A DNA stretch of 64,000 nt from positions 13,037,501 through 13,101,500 of the forward strand of contig NC_080569.1 in the NCBI RefSeq assembly GCF_030253575.1, in the 5' to 3' direction. This stretch comes from Rhododendron vialii (lineage: Eukaryota > Streptophyta > Magnoliopsida > Ericales > Ericaceae). This document shows positions 10,944 through 31,443 of this stretch, piece by piece. Each line of letters begins with the position of its first letter. Position 1 is the first letter of the stretch. The notes under the pieces were generated by a model. It saw nothing but the letters and a program-made list of their open reading frames with translations, did no database searches and was not told the DNA's origin. The position numbers and the translations under genes are program-made.

Positions 10944-13574
10944 ATGGTTCTTGGACCTGTTAGAAAATTCTCTATTACTGAAATCTACCGAACTGTAAAG
11001 TCTTTCCAACAAACCCAAGTCTCATTTCACTCCAAAACTTTCAATCAATCTCAAGCTGCTGCACTCAAACCTGAAATTCTTTCCTTAGGTGCAAGTTTTT
11101 CCCAATCACACCACCTGTTCGATGAAATACCCCAGAGAATCCTTTCTGACAACAACCACTTGCTCTTCGAGTACTCCCGCAATAATCTCAACGTTGACGC
11201 GCTAAAACTCTTCGTTCGCAACCATAGTTTAGCTTTTCCATTTGATGGGTCTAGCCTTTCTTGTATTTTAAAGGTTTGTGGTTGCCTATTTGATCAGAAT
11301 GTTGGTAGACAAGTACATTGCCGTTGTATTAAATCCGGGTTCGTAGAGGATGTTAGTGTTGGCACTTCTCTGGCTGACCTGTATATGAAAACCGCGAATG
11401 TTGTTGACGGGGAGAAGATTTTTAATGAGATGCCGGAGAAGAATGTGGTGTCCTGGACATCGTTGCTTTCAGGTTATTCACGGAACGGATTGGTTGATCA
11501 GGCAATAGAAACGTTCTTCCGTATGCAAGCAGAGGGAATCAAGCCTAACCCGTTAACCTTTGCAACTGTCCTTGGAGCATTGACAGAAGATGGTGCAGTC
11601 GAGAAGGGAATTCAAGTCCATTGTATGGTTATAAAAAATGGGTTTGAAGCAACTACGTTCGTGAGTAATTCGTTGATTAATATGTATTCAAAGTCAGGGA
11701 TGGTCCGAGATGCCAGAGCTGTGTTTGATAGCACGGAGAACAGGGATGCAGTTTCCTGGAATGGCATGATTGCAGGTTTTGTGTCAAATGGTCTTGACAT
11801 GGAAGCTCTTCAAGTGTTCTATCAGATGAGACTTGCAGGTGTAAAGCTAACACAAATGATTTTTGGTTCAATTCTTAAGTTATGTGCTACCCTCAAAGAA
11901 CTGGGATTTGCAAGACAGCTCCATTCTCGGGTTGTAAAGGACGGGTTTGATAGTGATCTCACTACTAGGACAGCACTAATGGTTGTCTATAGCAAGTCCA
12001 GTGAAATGGATGATGCATTGAGATTGTTCTATACTATGGGTGGGGTTTGGAATGTGGTGTCGTGGACAGCTATGATAAGTGGCTACTTGCAAAATGGTGG
12101 AGTGGAGCAAGCTGTAAATCTTTTCTGCCAAATGAGGAGAGAGGGTGTTAGGCCAAATCACTTCACTTATTCAACTGCCCTTACTGCTCACCCGACAACG
12201 TCTCTCTTCCAGATACATGCACAAGTGATCAAAACAAATTATGAGAAATCACCTTCAGTAGGCACTGCACTTTTGGATGCTTACATTAAGATAGGTCATA
12301 CCAGTGAAGCTGGAAAAGTTTTTGTACTAATAGAAGAGAAGGACATTGTGGCATGGTCTGCAATGCTAGGAGGGTATGCCCAATTAGGAGACACCGAGGG
12401 AGCCGTTAAAGTTTTCCTCCAGTTGGCAAAGGATGGTGTTAGGCCAAACGAGTTTACCTTCTGTAGTGTCGTGAATGCATGCGCTAGTCCTGTTGCTGCA
12501 GCGGAGCAGGGGAAACAATTTCATGCAAGCTCAATTAAATCAGGATATAACAATGCTTTATGCGTAAGTAGTGCTCTTGTTACCATGTATGCCAAGAGAG
12601 GAAACATTGTGAGTGCAAATGAAGTTTTCAAAAGGCAACGTGAGAGAGACTTAGTTTCATGGAACTCGATGATATCAGGATATGCACAACATGGCTATGG
12701 GAAGAAGGCTCTTAAGGTGTTTGAGGAAATGCGATTCAGAAAAATGGAAATGGATGGTGTAACCTTCATTGGTGTGATTTCTGCGTGCACTCATGCGGGA
12801 CTAGTTGTAGAAGGTGAAAGATACTTCAACATGATGGTCAAAGATCATTTCATCAATCCTACCATGGAGCACTACTCTTGTATGGTTGATCTCTATAGTC
12901 GAGCTGGAATGCTTGGAAAAGCCATGGATCTCATAAACACGATGCTGTTTCCTGCTGGTGCAACTATTTGGCGTACTCTTTTGGCAGCTTGCCGTGTTCA
13001 CCTAAATGTAGATTTAGGGAAACTAGCTGCAGAAAACCTGATTTCACTGCAGCCACTAGACTCAGCTGCATACGTCCTGTTATCAAATGTGTATGCAGCA
13101 GCAGGAAATTGGAAAGAAAGAGCCAAAGTGAGGAAATTAATGGACGAGAGGAAAGTGAAAAAAGAAGCTGGGTACAGCTGGATTGAGGTGAAGAACAAGA
13201 CCTATTCATTCTTGGCCGGTGATCATTCACATCCCTTATCAGATCAGATATATTTAAAACTTGAAGAGTTAGGTATCCGATTGAAGGATGCAGGATACCT
13301 TCCGGATACCAATTATGTGTTGCATGATGTTGAAGAGGAGCACAAAGAAGCTATACTTTCTCAACACAGTGAGAGGCTCGCCATTGCATTTGGACTGATT
13401 GCCACGCATTCTGGTACTCCAATCCAGATTGTGAAGAATCTTCGAGTGTGTGGTGACTGTCACACAGTTATCAAGTTAATATCATCGATCGAGGTTAGAG
13501 AGATTATTGTTCGTGATTCAAACCGATTTCATCATTTTGAAGGAGGTTTATGCTCTTGTGGTGATTATTGGTGA
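10944..13574 (+). CDS. PPR protein, PLS-DYW class (At2g27610 orthologue)
   Basis: An intact intronless frame of 876 residues. The Ser/Thr- and basic-rich first 40 residues look like an organelle targeting peptide. From about residue 85 there are tandem 31-36-residue PLS repeats, with recurring signatures such as VVSWTSLLSGYSRNG, AVSWNGMIAGFVSNG and LVSWNSMISGYAQHG. The E/E+ region follows and the protein ends in a full DYW domain: HSE at about 808-810, CGDCH at 836-840 and the terminal CGDYW. DYW proteins bind organellar RNA and can deaminate C to U; HSE and the cysteines are the zinc and catalytic residues. It resembles Arabidopsis At2g27610 along its whole length (868 residues there). The editing target is unknown, and mitochondrion versus plastid cannot be decided. 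It is tail to tail with VPS4. Confidence 0.93.
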   Translation: MVLGPVRKFSITEIYRTVKSFQQTQVSFHSKTFNQSQAAALKPEILSLGASFSQSHHLFDEIPQRILSDNNHLLFEYSRNNLNVDALKLFVRNHSLAFPFDGSSLSCILKVCGCLFDQNVGRQVHCRCIKSGFVEDVSVGTSLADLYMKTANVVDGEKIFNEMPEKNVVSWTSLLSGYSRNGLVDQAIETFFRMQAEGIKPNPLTFATVLGALTEDGAVEKGIQVHCMVIKNGFEATTFVSNSLINMYSKSGMVRDARAVFDSTENRDAVSWNGMIAGFVSNGLDMEALQVFYQMRLAGVKLTQMIFGSILKLCATLKELGFARQLHSRVVKDGFDSDLTTRTALMVVYSKSSEMDDALRLFYTMGGVWNVVSWTAMISGYLQNGGVEQAVNLFCQMRREGVRPNHFTYSTALTAHPTTSLFQIHAQVIKTNYEKSPSVGTALLDAYIKIGHTSEAGKVFVLIEEKDIVAWSAMLGGYAQLGDTEGAVKVFLQLAKDGVRPNEFTFCSVVNACASPVAAAEQGKQFHASSIKSGYNNALCVSSALVTMYAKRGNIVSANEVFKRQRERDLVSWNSMISGYAQHGYGKKALKVFEEMRFRKMEMDGVTFIGVISACTHAGLVVEGERYFNMMVKDHFINPTMEHYSCMVDLYSRAGMLGKAMDLINTMLFPAGATIWRTLLAACRVHLNVDLGKLAAENLISLQPLDSAAYVLLSNVYAAAGNWKERAKVRKLMDERKVKKEAGYSWIEVKNKTYSFLAGDHSHPLSDQIYLKLEELGIRLKDAGYLPDTNYVLHDVEEEHKEAILSQHSERLAIAFGLIATHSGTPIQIVKNLRVCGDCHTVIKLISSIEVREIIVRDSNRFHHFEGGLCSCGDYW

Positions 13575-15318
13575 CTTATGAATGGATCAATGATGAAGGG
13601 TTGTAAGAGAACCTCGCTATTGCAAAGGATCCACTTGGCTTTGTGAGGTGGAAAAAGTATTTGTATGACAGTAGACAGAGGAGGACATTCCATGGAATAG
13701 AATAGTAGAGATCCAGTTAGAAGAGACCCAGGCCATGGCTGAAAGAGGCGCAGTAACCAACATTCTGAACCCATAGATTAGGACCTTGTCGCTGCAGTGG
13801 TGTCCACAAGAAGGATGAAAGATTGTAAGAAGTCTATGCTTGGGGGGGAGAGGGATTGGAAAATCAGCGACGAGTCCTTTCAGAAACATCTTCTCATAAT
13901 AAAAATGGAATCCTCACAGCTTGTATTGTTGGGAGCAACCTATCGTCGCCCAGCAAAATATAGTGAGCCTTATGAAACAATATTCTTGTTAACTGACTAA
14001 TGACAATCATGAAGTGAAACAATATTCTTGCAGAGGTATTTATGCAGCTTGGACACACTAAGGTGCCGGCATAATAACAATAGGATAGAGGGGCTCTTCT
14101 ATGCAGATGGATTTTAGGTAAAGCCCCTAATGAAGTACCACCTAAAGTGGATAAGGAATCTAAAGATGTTGAATCACTCGTGTTATGGTCTTCTACATCC
14201 TAGGGTTCTATCATTTGTGTTTTCTTTACGTAGCATTCAGACTGGACAACTCTATGATATTACGTCATGTTTGCATGCATAAAATATTTTTTTGTTTTGA
14301 AGTGTATTATACCAATTGGCTTTTCTAGAATCATTAGAGGGCATTTTAATTTAGTTCAGCAATTTGATAGACAATTCTCAGTCAATGAATTATTGGTTGA
14401 AACTAATTTGGCATTCACAACCTCATTATTCCATGTACTAGTGGAAAAATAAACTACTTCGACAGACAAGCATATTCTGAAGCTCATTTTTGCTGCAACT
14501 GGTCTAAATTCTGAATTGGCCTAAATTATTGATCGTCGCAAGGTTAGTCGGAAGACTTAACTGGTCTGTTCTTTTGTTTTGTAGAAACTTCTCATTCAAC
14601 GCATTGCTAGTAACAATTTTTCCCAATTGCACACAAATTCTGTATAGCTCTGTTTGTATAGCATTAGTCCAGTGTGATGGTCGAAATGCTCACGGAGAAT
14701 TTGTAAACTAGAAACCAACGAAAGAAACCTGAGAGATGGACGTCTACACTATGTAACCAATATTTGTTGCCCCTTTCGTTCCGTAACAAATCCCTTCAAA
14801 AACCCTTGATCCAAACTCGGCCAAATTGGTTTTTCCAAAGCCAGTTGAACATCCCACAGGCTATTAGCGACGACGAAAACATAACTTCAATTTACGTGGC
14901 TTAATATCCTTATTCTTTTCCTTGTGTTTTTGCAATGACCCAAGGCAAATCAGAGCAAAATTAAGCCAATGCAAGAGGACACCACGCAATGTCGGTTTGG
15001 GCTTTCTTTCACGGTTAGCATTGAATCTCAAAGGATTCATGGCCGCATCTTTATCAGGAATTGTATCCCAATTTCCAGGAATCACTTTAGCGATGTAGTA
15101 GGAACTCTGTCAGTGTTTAGATTTTGGATTCGTTGAGCAATTTAGGAAGGAGAAATGAAAAGAAAAGAATAGAAAAAGAGACAATTTTCATTCATTTCAT
15201 TTTCCTCAAATCACTGTAAATCCACAATTCAAGCATATAGCCCGAATGGAAAAGATAAACTAGAAAGCGAACCACAATTATTACCTGGAATGAGAACCTC
15301 TACCAAATACAGAAAAGC
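13575..15318. other. PPR-VPS4 intergenic region
   Basis: No gene is recognisable. The first few hundred bases are probably PPR 3' UTR. A 73-codon open stretch at 14864-15085 (minus) matches no family I know and has no supporting splice or context signals. Confidence 0.4.
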
Positions 15319-15558
15319 TACGTGCACAGCATGCTGTGCACAGACCCCTTTTTCTCCCTCCTCGAGTCGCACAAAGATGATCGGCCTAAATTCTGAAGTG
15401 ATTTTGGGTGTTTTGTTAACGCCTCTAACGATATCGAACGAAGCTCATTTTTTATAGAGACCTTAAACGACATATTTTGAACAACATGAGCGGCTCCGAT
15501 CATCTTTGTGCGACCCAAGGCGGGATAAAAAGGCTGTGCACAGTTTGCTGTGCACGTA
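15319..15558. mobile_element. MITE with palindromic GTGCACAGC ends
   Basis: The ends TACGTGCACAGCATGCTGTG and CACAGTTTGCTGTGCACGTA are inverted copies. Each end also contains its own small palindrome, GCACAGCATGCTGTGC on the left. Further in, GTCGCACAAAGATGATCGG occurs in both orientations. It lies about 350 bp past the VPS4 stop codon and may overlap its 3' UTR. No clear target duplication. Confidence 0.55.
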
Positions 15559-15914
15559 TCACAGCTACCAAATATAATGTTGAAACAGTTTTTTTTTTTG
15601 GGTCAAATAAAAACTGAAAGCAAAAAGCCAAAAAACTGATGACCAGCAAAGTTGGAAAGGCTTGTTAAAGCATCAAATAGACAGGCCCGACCAACAGGCA
15701 AGTAACATTTCATAATCAACATTTTTGGACAACATTCTGAGACAGATACACAGAAGAAAAAGCCACAAGTTTGTGTCATCTTTCCAACTGCAGAGGCTTT
15801 TGATAGATCGATACATCTCGATCCAATACAGCTGCAACAAATACAATACAAATGACAGCAATGGCGTAAAAATAGGCAGGCAAGCAATCACCGAATGTAC
15901 ATCCATTATATTCA

Positions 15915-24881
<8,967 letters not shown>

Positions 24882-25400
24882 CTTCGCTCACATAGATATA
24901 TATAATAATACGAGTATATGCGTAATTAATTACGTGATACCTAACAAGGAATCGGATTGAGGTTTGGGAGATCGATGAGGGTTTTTGATAGTTCGGAAAC
25001 CCTAGAAATTGAGGGAGATGGAAAAGCGGGGAGCGATCGATGAGAGGAGGGGTTTGTTGTTGGATTTCATCGTCAAGATTTTTGTGTTGAATTGGATTTG
25101 TGTCAATTGGTTTTGGGGGAAGAATACGCGTGTGGAATACGTTGGTGGGTGCCTGGGTGTGAATTAGGAAAAATTAGAGGACTCGGAGGAAAAGAGGAAA
25201 CTGTAATTGGTGAAGTGCTTTGCTTTGCTTGGGGAGAGGAACTGATGAGGAAGTTTCCTCCAAGCGATTTCCCTTTCTTTCTCTTTCCGACGGTCAGTGG
25301 CGTTGGGTTAATTTACGTGCGCATCAACTAGTAATCTCTTTTTCGATTCGATTGAAAGTAGGTCATTTGCTCTGAAATTAGGAAATTCACTACAAATTTA
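24882..25400 (-). promoter_or_regulatory. VPS4 5' leader and promoter region
   Basis: Upstream of the VPS4 ATG the sequence is mixed in composition, with GATCGATGAGGG-type leader sequence at about 24970-25050. No confident TATA box is visible. Confidence 0.35.
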
Positions 25401-25771
25401 CAAATTACTTGTACTTTCTTGCAGTCTGTATCCTAAGAATCGAACCTTAATCAAGTGCGTGTGGAGCATCCTCTCTAAATGATAATGTGAACACCTTCGA
25501 TCGGATTTTGTCCTACCCGAATTGTTATTATTTTGCTAATTAGGTACTAGATTTTGAGTGAGTTCACGCTATATTTTGTTGACTTTAGACTTATACCAAA
25601 ATATCACATGTTTCCACTAAAAAGAATAAAAAATACTACCATTTAGTCCTTTTAGATAAGAAAATTAGTGTCTTAAATAGTGAAAGTGAAAATTTCGTAA
25701 CTAATTACTGAAAATATCATTTAGTTAATAGCTCGAACTCACTTTTAAAATTTTGAAAATTATGTTTCTTA

Positions 25772-25971
25772 CGCTCTGTTTGAAACTTGGGGAAGGAAGT
25801 GGAAAAGAAGATAAAATAATTAAAAATAAAATGAGAGGGAAAATTGAAGGAAAAGTTAAATCTGTTTTTGAAATTTTTTTCTTCTCTTTCTTTAAGAACC
25901 AAACAAAGGAATAGAATTTTTTAAAATTCTCCCTTATCTTCCAATTCTTTTCACATGTTCTAAACAGAGCT
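25772..25971. mobile_element. Tourist-type MITE
   Basis: The ends CGCTCTGTTTGAAAC and GTTCTAAACAGAGCT are inverted copies, flanked by TTA on both sides (25769-25771 and 25972-25974). Confidence 0.55.
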
Positions 25972-26282
25972 TTAACTTTACAAATCATTCCATTTCTTAC
26001 ATGCTTATGTGAGGTACTAGATTGTCTCCATTAGAGTGTTAAAAGTTGGATTTAAAGCTTAATATATACATCAACCACCAATCCCCCGTGTTTTAGAGGA
26101 TTTTGCTCGAACAAAACAATCGGCTTGAAAGCAATTTAGAAAGATTTCTTTGGGTTGTCAAGGTTTACCAATTTAGAGACAAAATAAAAAAGATCACAAA
26201 GTAATTGAATAATTTACACTATAGTGTATTTATGTATTTATGTAAAACTTAGTTTACCGAGCCTCCATATATAATTTTTTTT

Positions 26283-26606
26283 GGGCGCTGCTATTCGCAG
26301 CCCTCTATTTACTCCCATAGCCCGTTAAAAATTTTCAATTATACTCGACAGTTAGTTACCGAAATTGAGATATATTTTCAGCGTCCAATTACCGAAATAT
26401 AATATTTTTTTCAACAGATGTTTACCGAAAATGCATATTCTGTAGTTGTTTACCGAAAGTTGAACATATTTTCGACATGTAGTTACCGAAATATAATCTT
26501 GTTTTCAACAGCAATTTACCGAAATGTTATTTATGATTTTCAACAATCATTTACCGAAATTTAGTGGGCTACGGGAGTAAATAGAAGGCTGCGAATAGCG
26601 GCGCCC
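26283..26606. mobile_element. MITE with internal TTACCGAAA tandem motif
   Basis: The ends GGGCGCTGCTATTCGCAGCC and GGCTGCGAATAGCGGCGCCC are inverted for about 40 bp, continuing through CTATTTACTCCCATAGCCC and its inverse. T-runs flank both sides, so any duplication would be oligo-T. Inside, TTACCGAAA occurs seven times at about 40-bp spacing with AT-rich spacers often containing TTTTCAACA. Non-coding. Confidence 0.7.
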
Positions 26607-26843
26607 TTTTTTTTTCTATCTAGATAGTAGCACTTATTTACACTTTTCTTCACACAAATCCCAAATTACTCTTGGCGGGGGGAGGGGGGCGAGGGTTGGA
26701 CATTTAGGGACGTCAGCGTAACCATCAACCATTTTTCAGTAGCTAATTGCAGCAAAACCAATATTAAGGGACGTCAGTGTAAATTCCAGAGTCGCCCAAA
26801 CTTCCCTATTACAGGCGGCGGCAGTGGAAAAGGGCAGAGGAAA

Positions 26844-29800
26844 ATGGGAAAGCAAGGCAAGAAACGACACCATAACCAACACAAGACTTCTCGTAGAGGA
26901 GGAGGAGAAGCCTTCTTCAACTCTGAAGAAGACGACAATGACCAATACCCACCTTCCTCTTCTACTTCAAAGCTCACTATTTCTGATGAAGAGAAACAGT
27001 CTGAAGAAGAAGACGAAGAAGAAGAAGAAGAGGCAGAGGGACCAAGTGAAGACCAAAATGATCAGAACCCATCAACGGGTGATAACGTACCATCGAAGTT
27101 TTCACTATATCAACAGTCTGTTCAGGTGACCCATTTGTTTTGTGTGTTTTTTGTTTAGACGGCTAGGGTGTTCGGGATAGCTTACGCGCACCACAACTAA
27201 TCCCCTCCCTTCACACCCTGACCTCAAGAATCGAACCTGGTCAATTATGTGGGGAGCAAACCCGCCAACCAGCCAGCTTACTATTTGTCTGCTTGTCTAC
27301 TATTTTTACCGAATCTTGCAATATCTGGTGTTTATGCACTGTTTTTTGTTAGATAATCTTTAGCTGTTTGCAGATTCAAGTGCACGAATGAATATGCGTA
27401 GAAAGGTCATTAGTGACATATTTGGAAATTTGAAAATTGGCTTCAAAAATTGGAGTGAAGATTGCGTAGGTTTGAGTAAGGAGTGGAGGAAGATTTAACC
27501 CATTTCTTTCTTAAATTGGACTTTAAGGGGAGGTTTGAGTAAGGGTTGGAGATGCTGTTATGTGAGTATGAATTGTGATGGTGCATTTTTCTGTTCTTGG
27601 TTTTTTGATCGATGTTTGTTTGCAGTCCCCAAAAGGAGACATAAGTTATCTGCAGAAGTTCTTTCTGATGTATGTGGGTGGGAGGCTACCGCTTCATCTC
27701 CAGGAGGATTTCTGCGGCACTGCTCTACTTAGGTGGGGGTTATAAAGCACCTTTTGATTCTTTTCTCTAATATTTTCCTTGTCTGGTTTGATATTGCGGT
27801 AGTATGTTCATCTGGTTATTTTGTCAAATCATGGGTTTTCCGAACGATTTACGCGGTTAACGTTATGGAGTGAGACAAAACTGAAGCAAAACATATTGAA
27901 ATACACAGAAGGCTGTGTTTGAATCTTAGAATTATGGAGGGAGGTGGGAACTGGGAAGGGAAAGATCAGAAGATACTAAGGTCGAGAAGCTGAATAAATT
28001 TCTCTTGTTACCGTATGACCTACATTTCCCTCGTCAATCCCTCCACAAATCCATGATCCAAGGACAGCCTGAATGTTGTTATTTTGGTGCTTTATGATGG
28101 GTTTTGGTTTGGTTTGTTGTCAGCTTTTCTGTTGGATCTGTTGGTTTATTTGATCACGATTGAAGATTAGCTGTCATCTTTTCTGTTGAATCTGTTGCTT
28201 AACACACATTGTGCATGTCAAATGATCACGACAAGCCTTCTCACGATATGCTAACATGCGAAAGTGACTCCCAGCATATGGTTAGAGTCTGTGGTTAAAG
28301 TCGGAAATCATGAATTCGAAACTTAAGGACTGGATCAATTGTGGAAATACTACTTCAGTAACATTTCTGCCAAGCTCAAATTATGGGTGTTTTGCCACTC
28401 TAGCTTTTCCAAAAGTGGAGGTACAGCTTATGGTTGTAGAGTCTTCTTATGCACCTCTAGCATGCAATCTCAGTCAATTTTAGGTGCTTATACTTGTCGT
28501 ATGTGCTTGACACTTGACAGTACAGAATGGCTCCACACTGATTCCAGGAGGACTGCTGTAGGAATAGATTTGGACCGTGAGGCACTAAATTGGTGCATGG
28601 AAAACAACCTTAACAAAACAGGGGCTGATGGGTATTCAAGAATATATCTGTTCCACGGCAACGTCTTGAATCCTCTTGAGGCTAGATTAGTCAAGTTTGA
28701 GAACCAATACCTCCTGGAAAAAGTGACACTGAGTGACCTTGTAGATGATGGTTCAGAGACTACTGTACTGGATTCTGCTGCACAAGAAAACCCCGGTGGT
28801 TTTACTGATGGTAGGTTAATGAAAGATTTTCCTTTGCCGGCAAGGGATATCATTTGCGCTTTTAACTACAGTTGTTGCTGTCTCCATAGTCGTGTGGAGC
28901 TGGTTTCATATTTCAATCATTCACATAATGCCTTGTCTAGAAAAGGTGGTATATTTGTGATGGATTTATATGGTGGCACGTCATCTGAGTGTGAGCTTAG
29001 GCTGCAGAGGAAGTTTCCTAATTTCACGGTAAGCTCTTACTATTCTTGCTATTACTGTGTACGAGCCTGTGATTTACCAATGGGACTACTTATCAAAAAA
29101 GATTTACCAATGAAACTGATTCTAAATTGAACTATCATTTATCAACATATTATTATTACGGAGGACACAAATATTTCGTTGATTTGATTCGTTATGTAGT
29201 AAAGTTATACCACTGTCTTCTTGTTGATCTGAAATGGACAGCATCTTTCTCACCAATTACAAAGACAGAAATAACATGGTCTAAAGTATATACATGCTTC
29301 GTCCGTCAATATATCAATATATGATCACCCCAAGCATAGGGTAAATACGTCCATTGAAGCATAATAATCCGGAAGTCCGGGATCGTACCCAAGAGAATAT
29401 CATCATGGCTTGATTGGATTTGTAGATGCAAGTATTGTGGCCTTGAAGCGGCGAACTTTTAGGTGTGGTTTGAAGTGAACTAAAAGTGCAATGAAAATGT
29501 GATTTGAAAACGATTTAAACTAAGCAGCTAGGTCTAGGGGATTTCAACACCCACAATTCGGATCAATCAGCTTTCTCTCGAATTACTTGGGTTGAGATAC
29601 GCGTCAACGAACTCCCAATCCGGAAGATTTATCATTAAGCTCAATTACTAGAGAAGGAGTCGGAAAACCAAACTAGTTCTAGTATTCATCTAGCAAACAC
29701 AAGGGATGACATAGCTCTAAGCATCAGTAGGCTCACTTTTGCCTACACATGATCAAAAAAGTTAACATCGCCGAGATTTGATAGACAAACACGAACTACA

Positions 29801-31443
29801 TTGATTTCCCAACTAAACATGAAGATTCAATGAGAGATAAGCATGATTAATTCAAGTCATGGAGTGTTAATCACCCCATGACCAAGCCTAATTAACTACT
29901 CACTCATATTAGAAATTGAATCAACAAAGCTAAATATAAAAAACATGGTGAAATCCAAATTAAACGAGAGATTAAGAAAGATCTAGAGTATGGCTACAAC
30001 TTTAATGAAGAGTAAAATAGCAAACAACAACTAATTAAGGAAGGAAATGAAGGTTTTTGTCTAGAACAATGAAGAACACTAAGAAGAGTGAGCAACAAGT
30101 AAAGAAAATCCCACATAGATCTAAAAAGTGCAATAAAATCTAGTGTATACTACTCTACCTCCACTCCCATTATGAGATAATGAGGTATTTATACCAGTCC
30201 CTTTTCGCGCACGAAATCTCTTAGAAATACCCTAAAAATCTGCCATGAAAACACCTCGGTATTGATATTGAACAGCTTTGAATCGTTTCCACTTTGGCCG
30301 CCAAAGTGAACCGGTATCGATACAGCGTTTCTCCGTATCGATACCCAATGGCAATTGGCATTTTTCAGTCTCTCTGTTTTAAAATGGTATCGATACAACA
30401 AAACCTTTTATCGATACCCATTTTCTTTGTCTGAAACTCAGCTTTTTGGCCTTCGGCTTGGCTTCCAATGGTCTTGGCCTATTGACGAGTCTTCGACTCT
30501 TCGTTCTCGGGCCCCGGTGACTCCATTCTTGATCATCTTTGAGTCTTGGATGCCTCCGGCGTGCTTTAAGCATTAAAACCTCCTTTATTAAGAGGTTTTC
30601 CTACAAAATGAAAATAACATACCCTACGCGCAATATCAAATAAAAAGCTAGATTAACTAAACATAAAGCGGTAAAACTAAGGACTTAAGCATCAAGAATA
30701 TGCATTAATGGGTGCTTATCAATACTTCTATTCCTGGATATTGTACTTGTTACAATTAGCAGTGTAGAATTTTTTTTTTTTTGGCAATCTTGGTGTTTGG
30801 ATAGTATTGTTGCAAGGAGTAATGTGTTTGTCTCCTCAGTCCTCCCTTGCAAGTCCAGAACAATCGAATTCAATAACCATTTTATTCGCTGTCTTCAAAT
30901 GCCTACATCTTTTTATTCCTAGCTTTGGATTTTGAATTGGTTCCAAAAGGATTGAATCTTACTTTGTTACACTTTCAATGTCTTTTAGTATGTTTGGGAA
31001 CAAGCTGGATTTGACATAGTTCAACGCAAGACAAGAATTAGCCTCCATTTTCATCTCCAAAAGCAGCAGAAAAAGCTTCGCCATGCATTTTCATATAGCT
31101 GGAGGCTGTAAGTTTATTGCCTCTCTCATCAAGATGTATTCTCTATCTCTATAACAGCATTTTCCTTTGGGTTTTGGTTATTGAAGCAGATGGTGACTAA
31201 TCATTATATCCAAAAGCATTACAACTTGTTGCTTGTGCTCTCAGGTGGTCGTTGCCAGAGATCAAAGACTGCTTGGAAGAGGCGGGATTCCGTTCTGTTC
31301 ATTTTTGGATTCGACAGATGCCAGACGCCGGAGAAATTAGAAGCATAAAGGGATTCGGTTCGGGACGAGATGTGAAGTATGAAGAGGTCTCAAGTTTTGA
31401 GCAACAAGATTCTTGGAATGCATATGTAGTTGGTGTTGCATAG
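26844..31443 (+). CDS. Class I SAM-dependent methyltransferase-like protein, 5 exons
   Basis: Exons 26844-27125, 27626-27732, 28521-29028, 30989-31107 and 31245-31443. All joints are GT-AG and in phase, giving 404 residues. Residues 1-94 are basic (MGKQGKKRHH) then strongly acidic with a Glu run, suggesting a disordered, possibly nuclear tail. The methyltransferase fold starts near 95: motif I is atypical, LQEDFCGTALL (119-129); the acidic loop is AVGIDLD (142-148); motif IV lies near DIICAFNYSCC; a strand GGIFVMDLYGG follows. The C-terminus has a typical WSLPEIKDCLEEAGF segment. Bacterial and plant proteins share the EDFCGTA motif; the substrate is not known to me. The third intron holds a probable solo LTR. 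Confidence 0.82.
27170..27300 (-). mobile_element. tRNA-derived SINE fragment in intron 1
   Basis: On the minus strand GGCTGGTTGGCGGGTTTGC then AGGTTCGATTCTTGAGG give an A-box-like and a B-box-like sequence in tRNA spacing. It resembles the widespread plant Au-type SINE, but no target duplication was found. Confidence 0.4.
29322..30721. mobile_element. Probable solo LTR or LTR-derived element in intron 3
   Basis: A 1.4-kb block begins TGATCACCCC and ends GGGTGCTTATCA, so it has TG...CA ends with short inverted TGAT/ATCA. It contains the phrase CCGGGATCGTACCCAAGAGA, often seen in plant retroelement-derived DNA, and repeated GGTATCGATAC motifs. The flanks share only ATA, so the duplication is not convincing. 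No coding. Confidence 0.35.

Noticed and set aside
14864-15085. A 73-codon minus-strand frame between PPR and VPS4
   Set aside because: No recognisable family, no splice context, length expected by chance in this much DNA.
26340-26560. Regular TTACCGAAA repeats resembling a CRISPR array
   Set aside because: Plant nuclear DNA, repeats too short and variable, and they lie inside a MITE with terminal inverted repeats.
28339-28520. Upstream extension of the third methyltransferase exon
   Set aside because: A CACTTGACAG acceptor at 28520 gives the right phase with the previous exon; the upstream frame has no family similarity.
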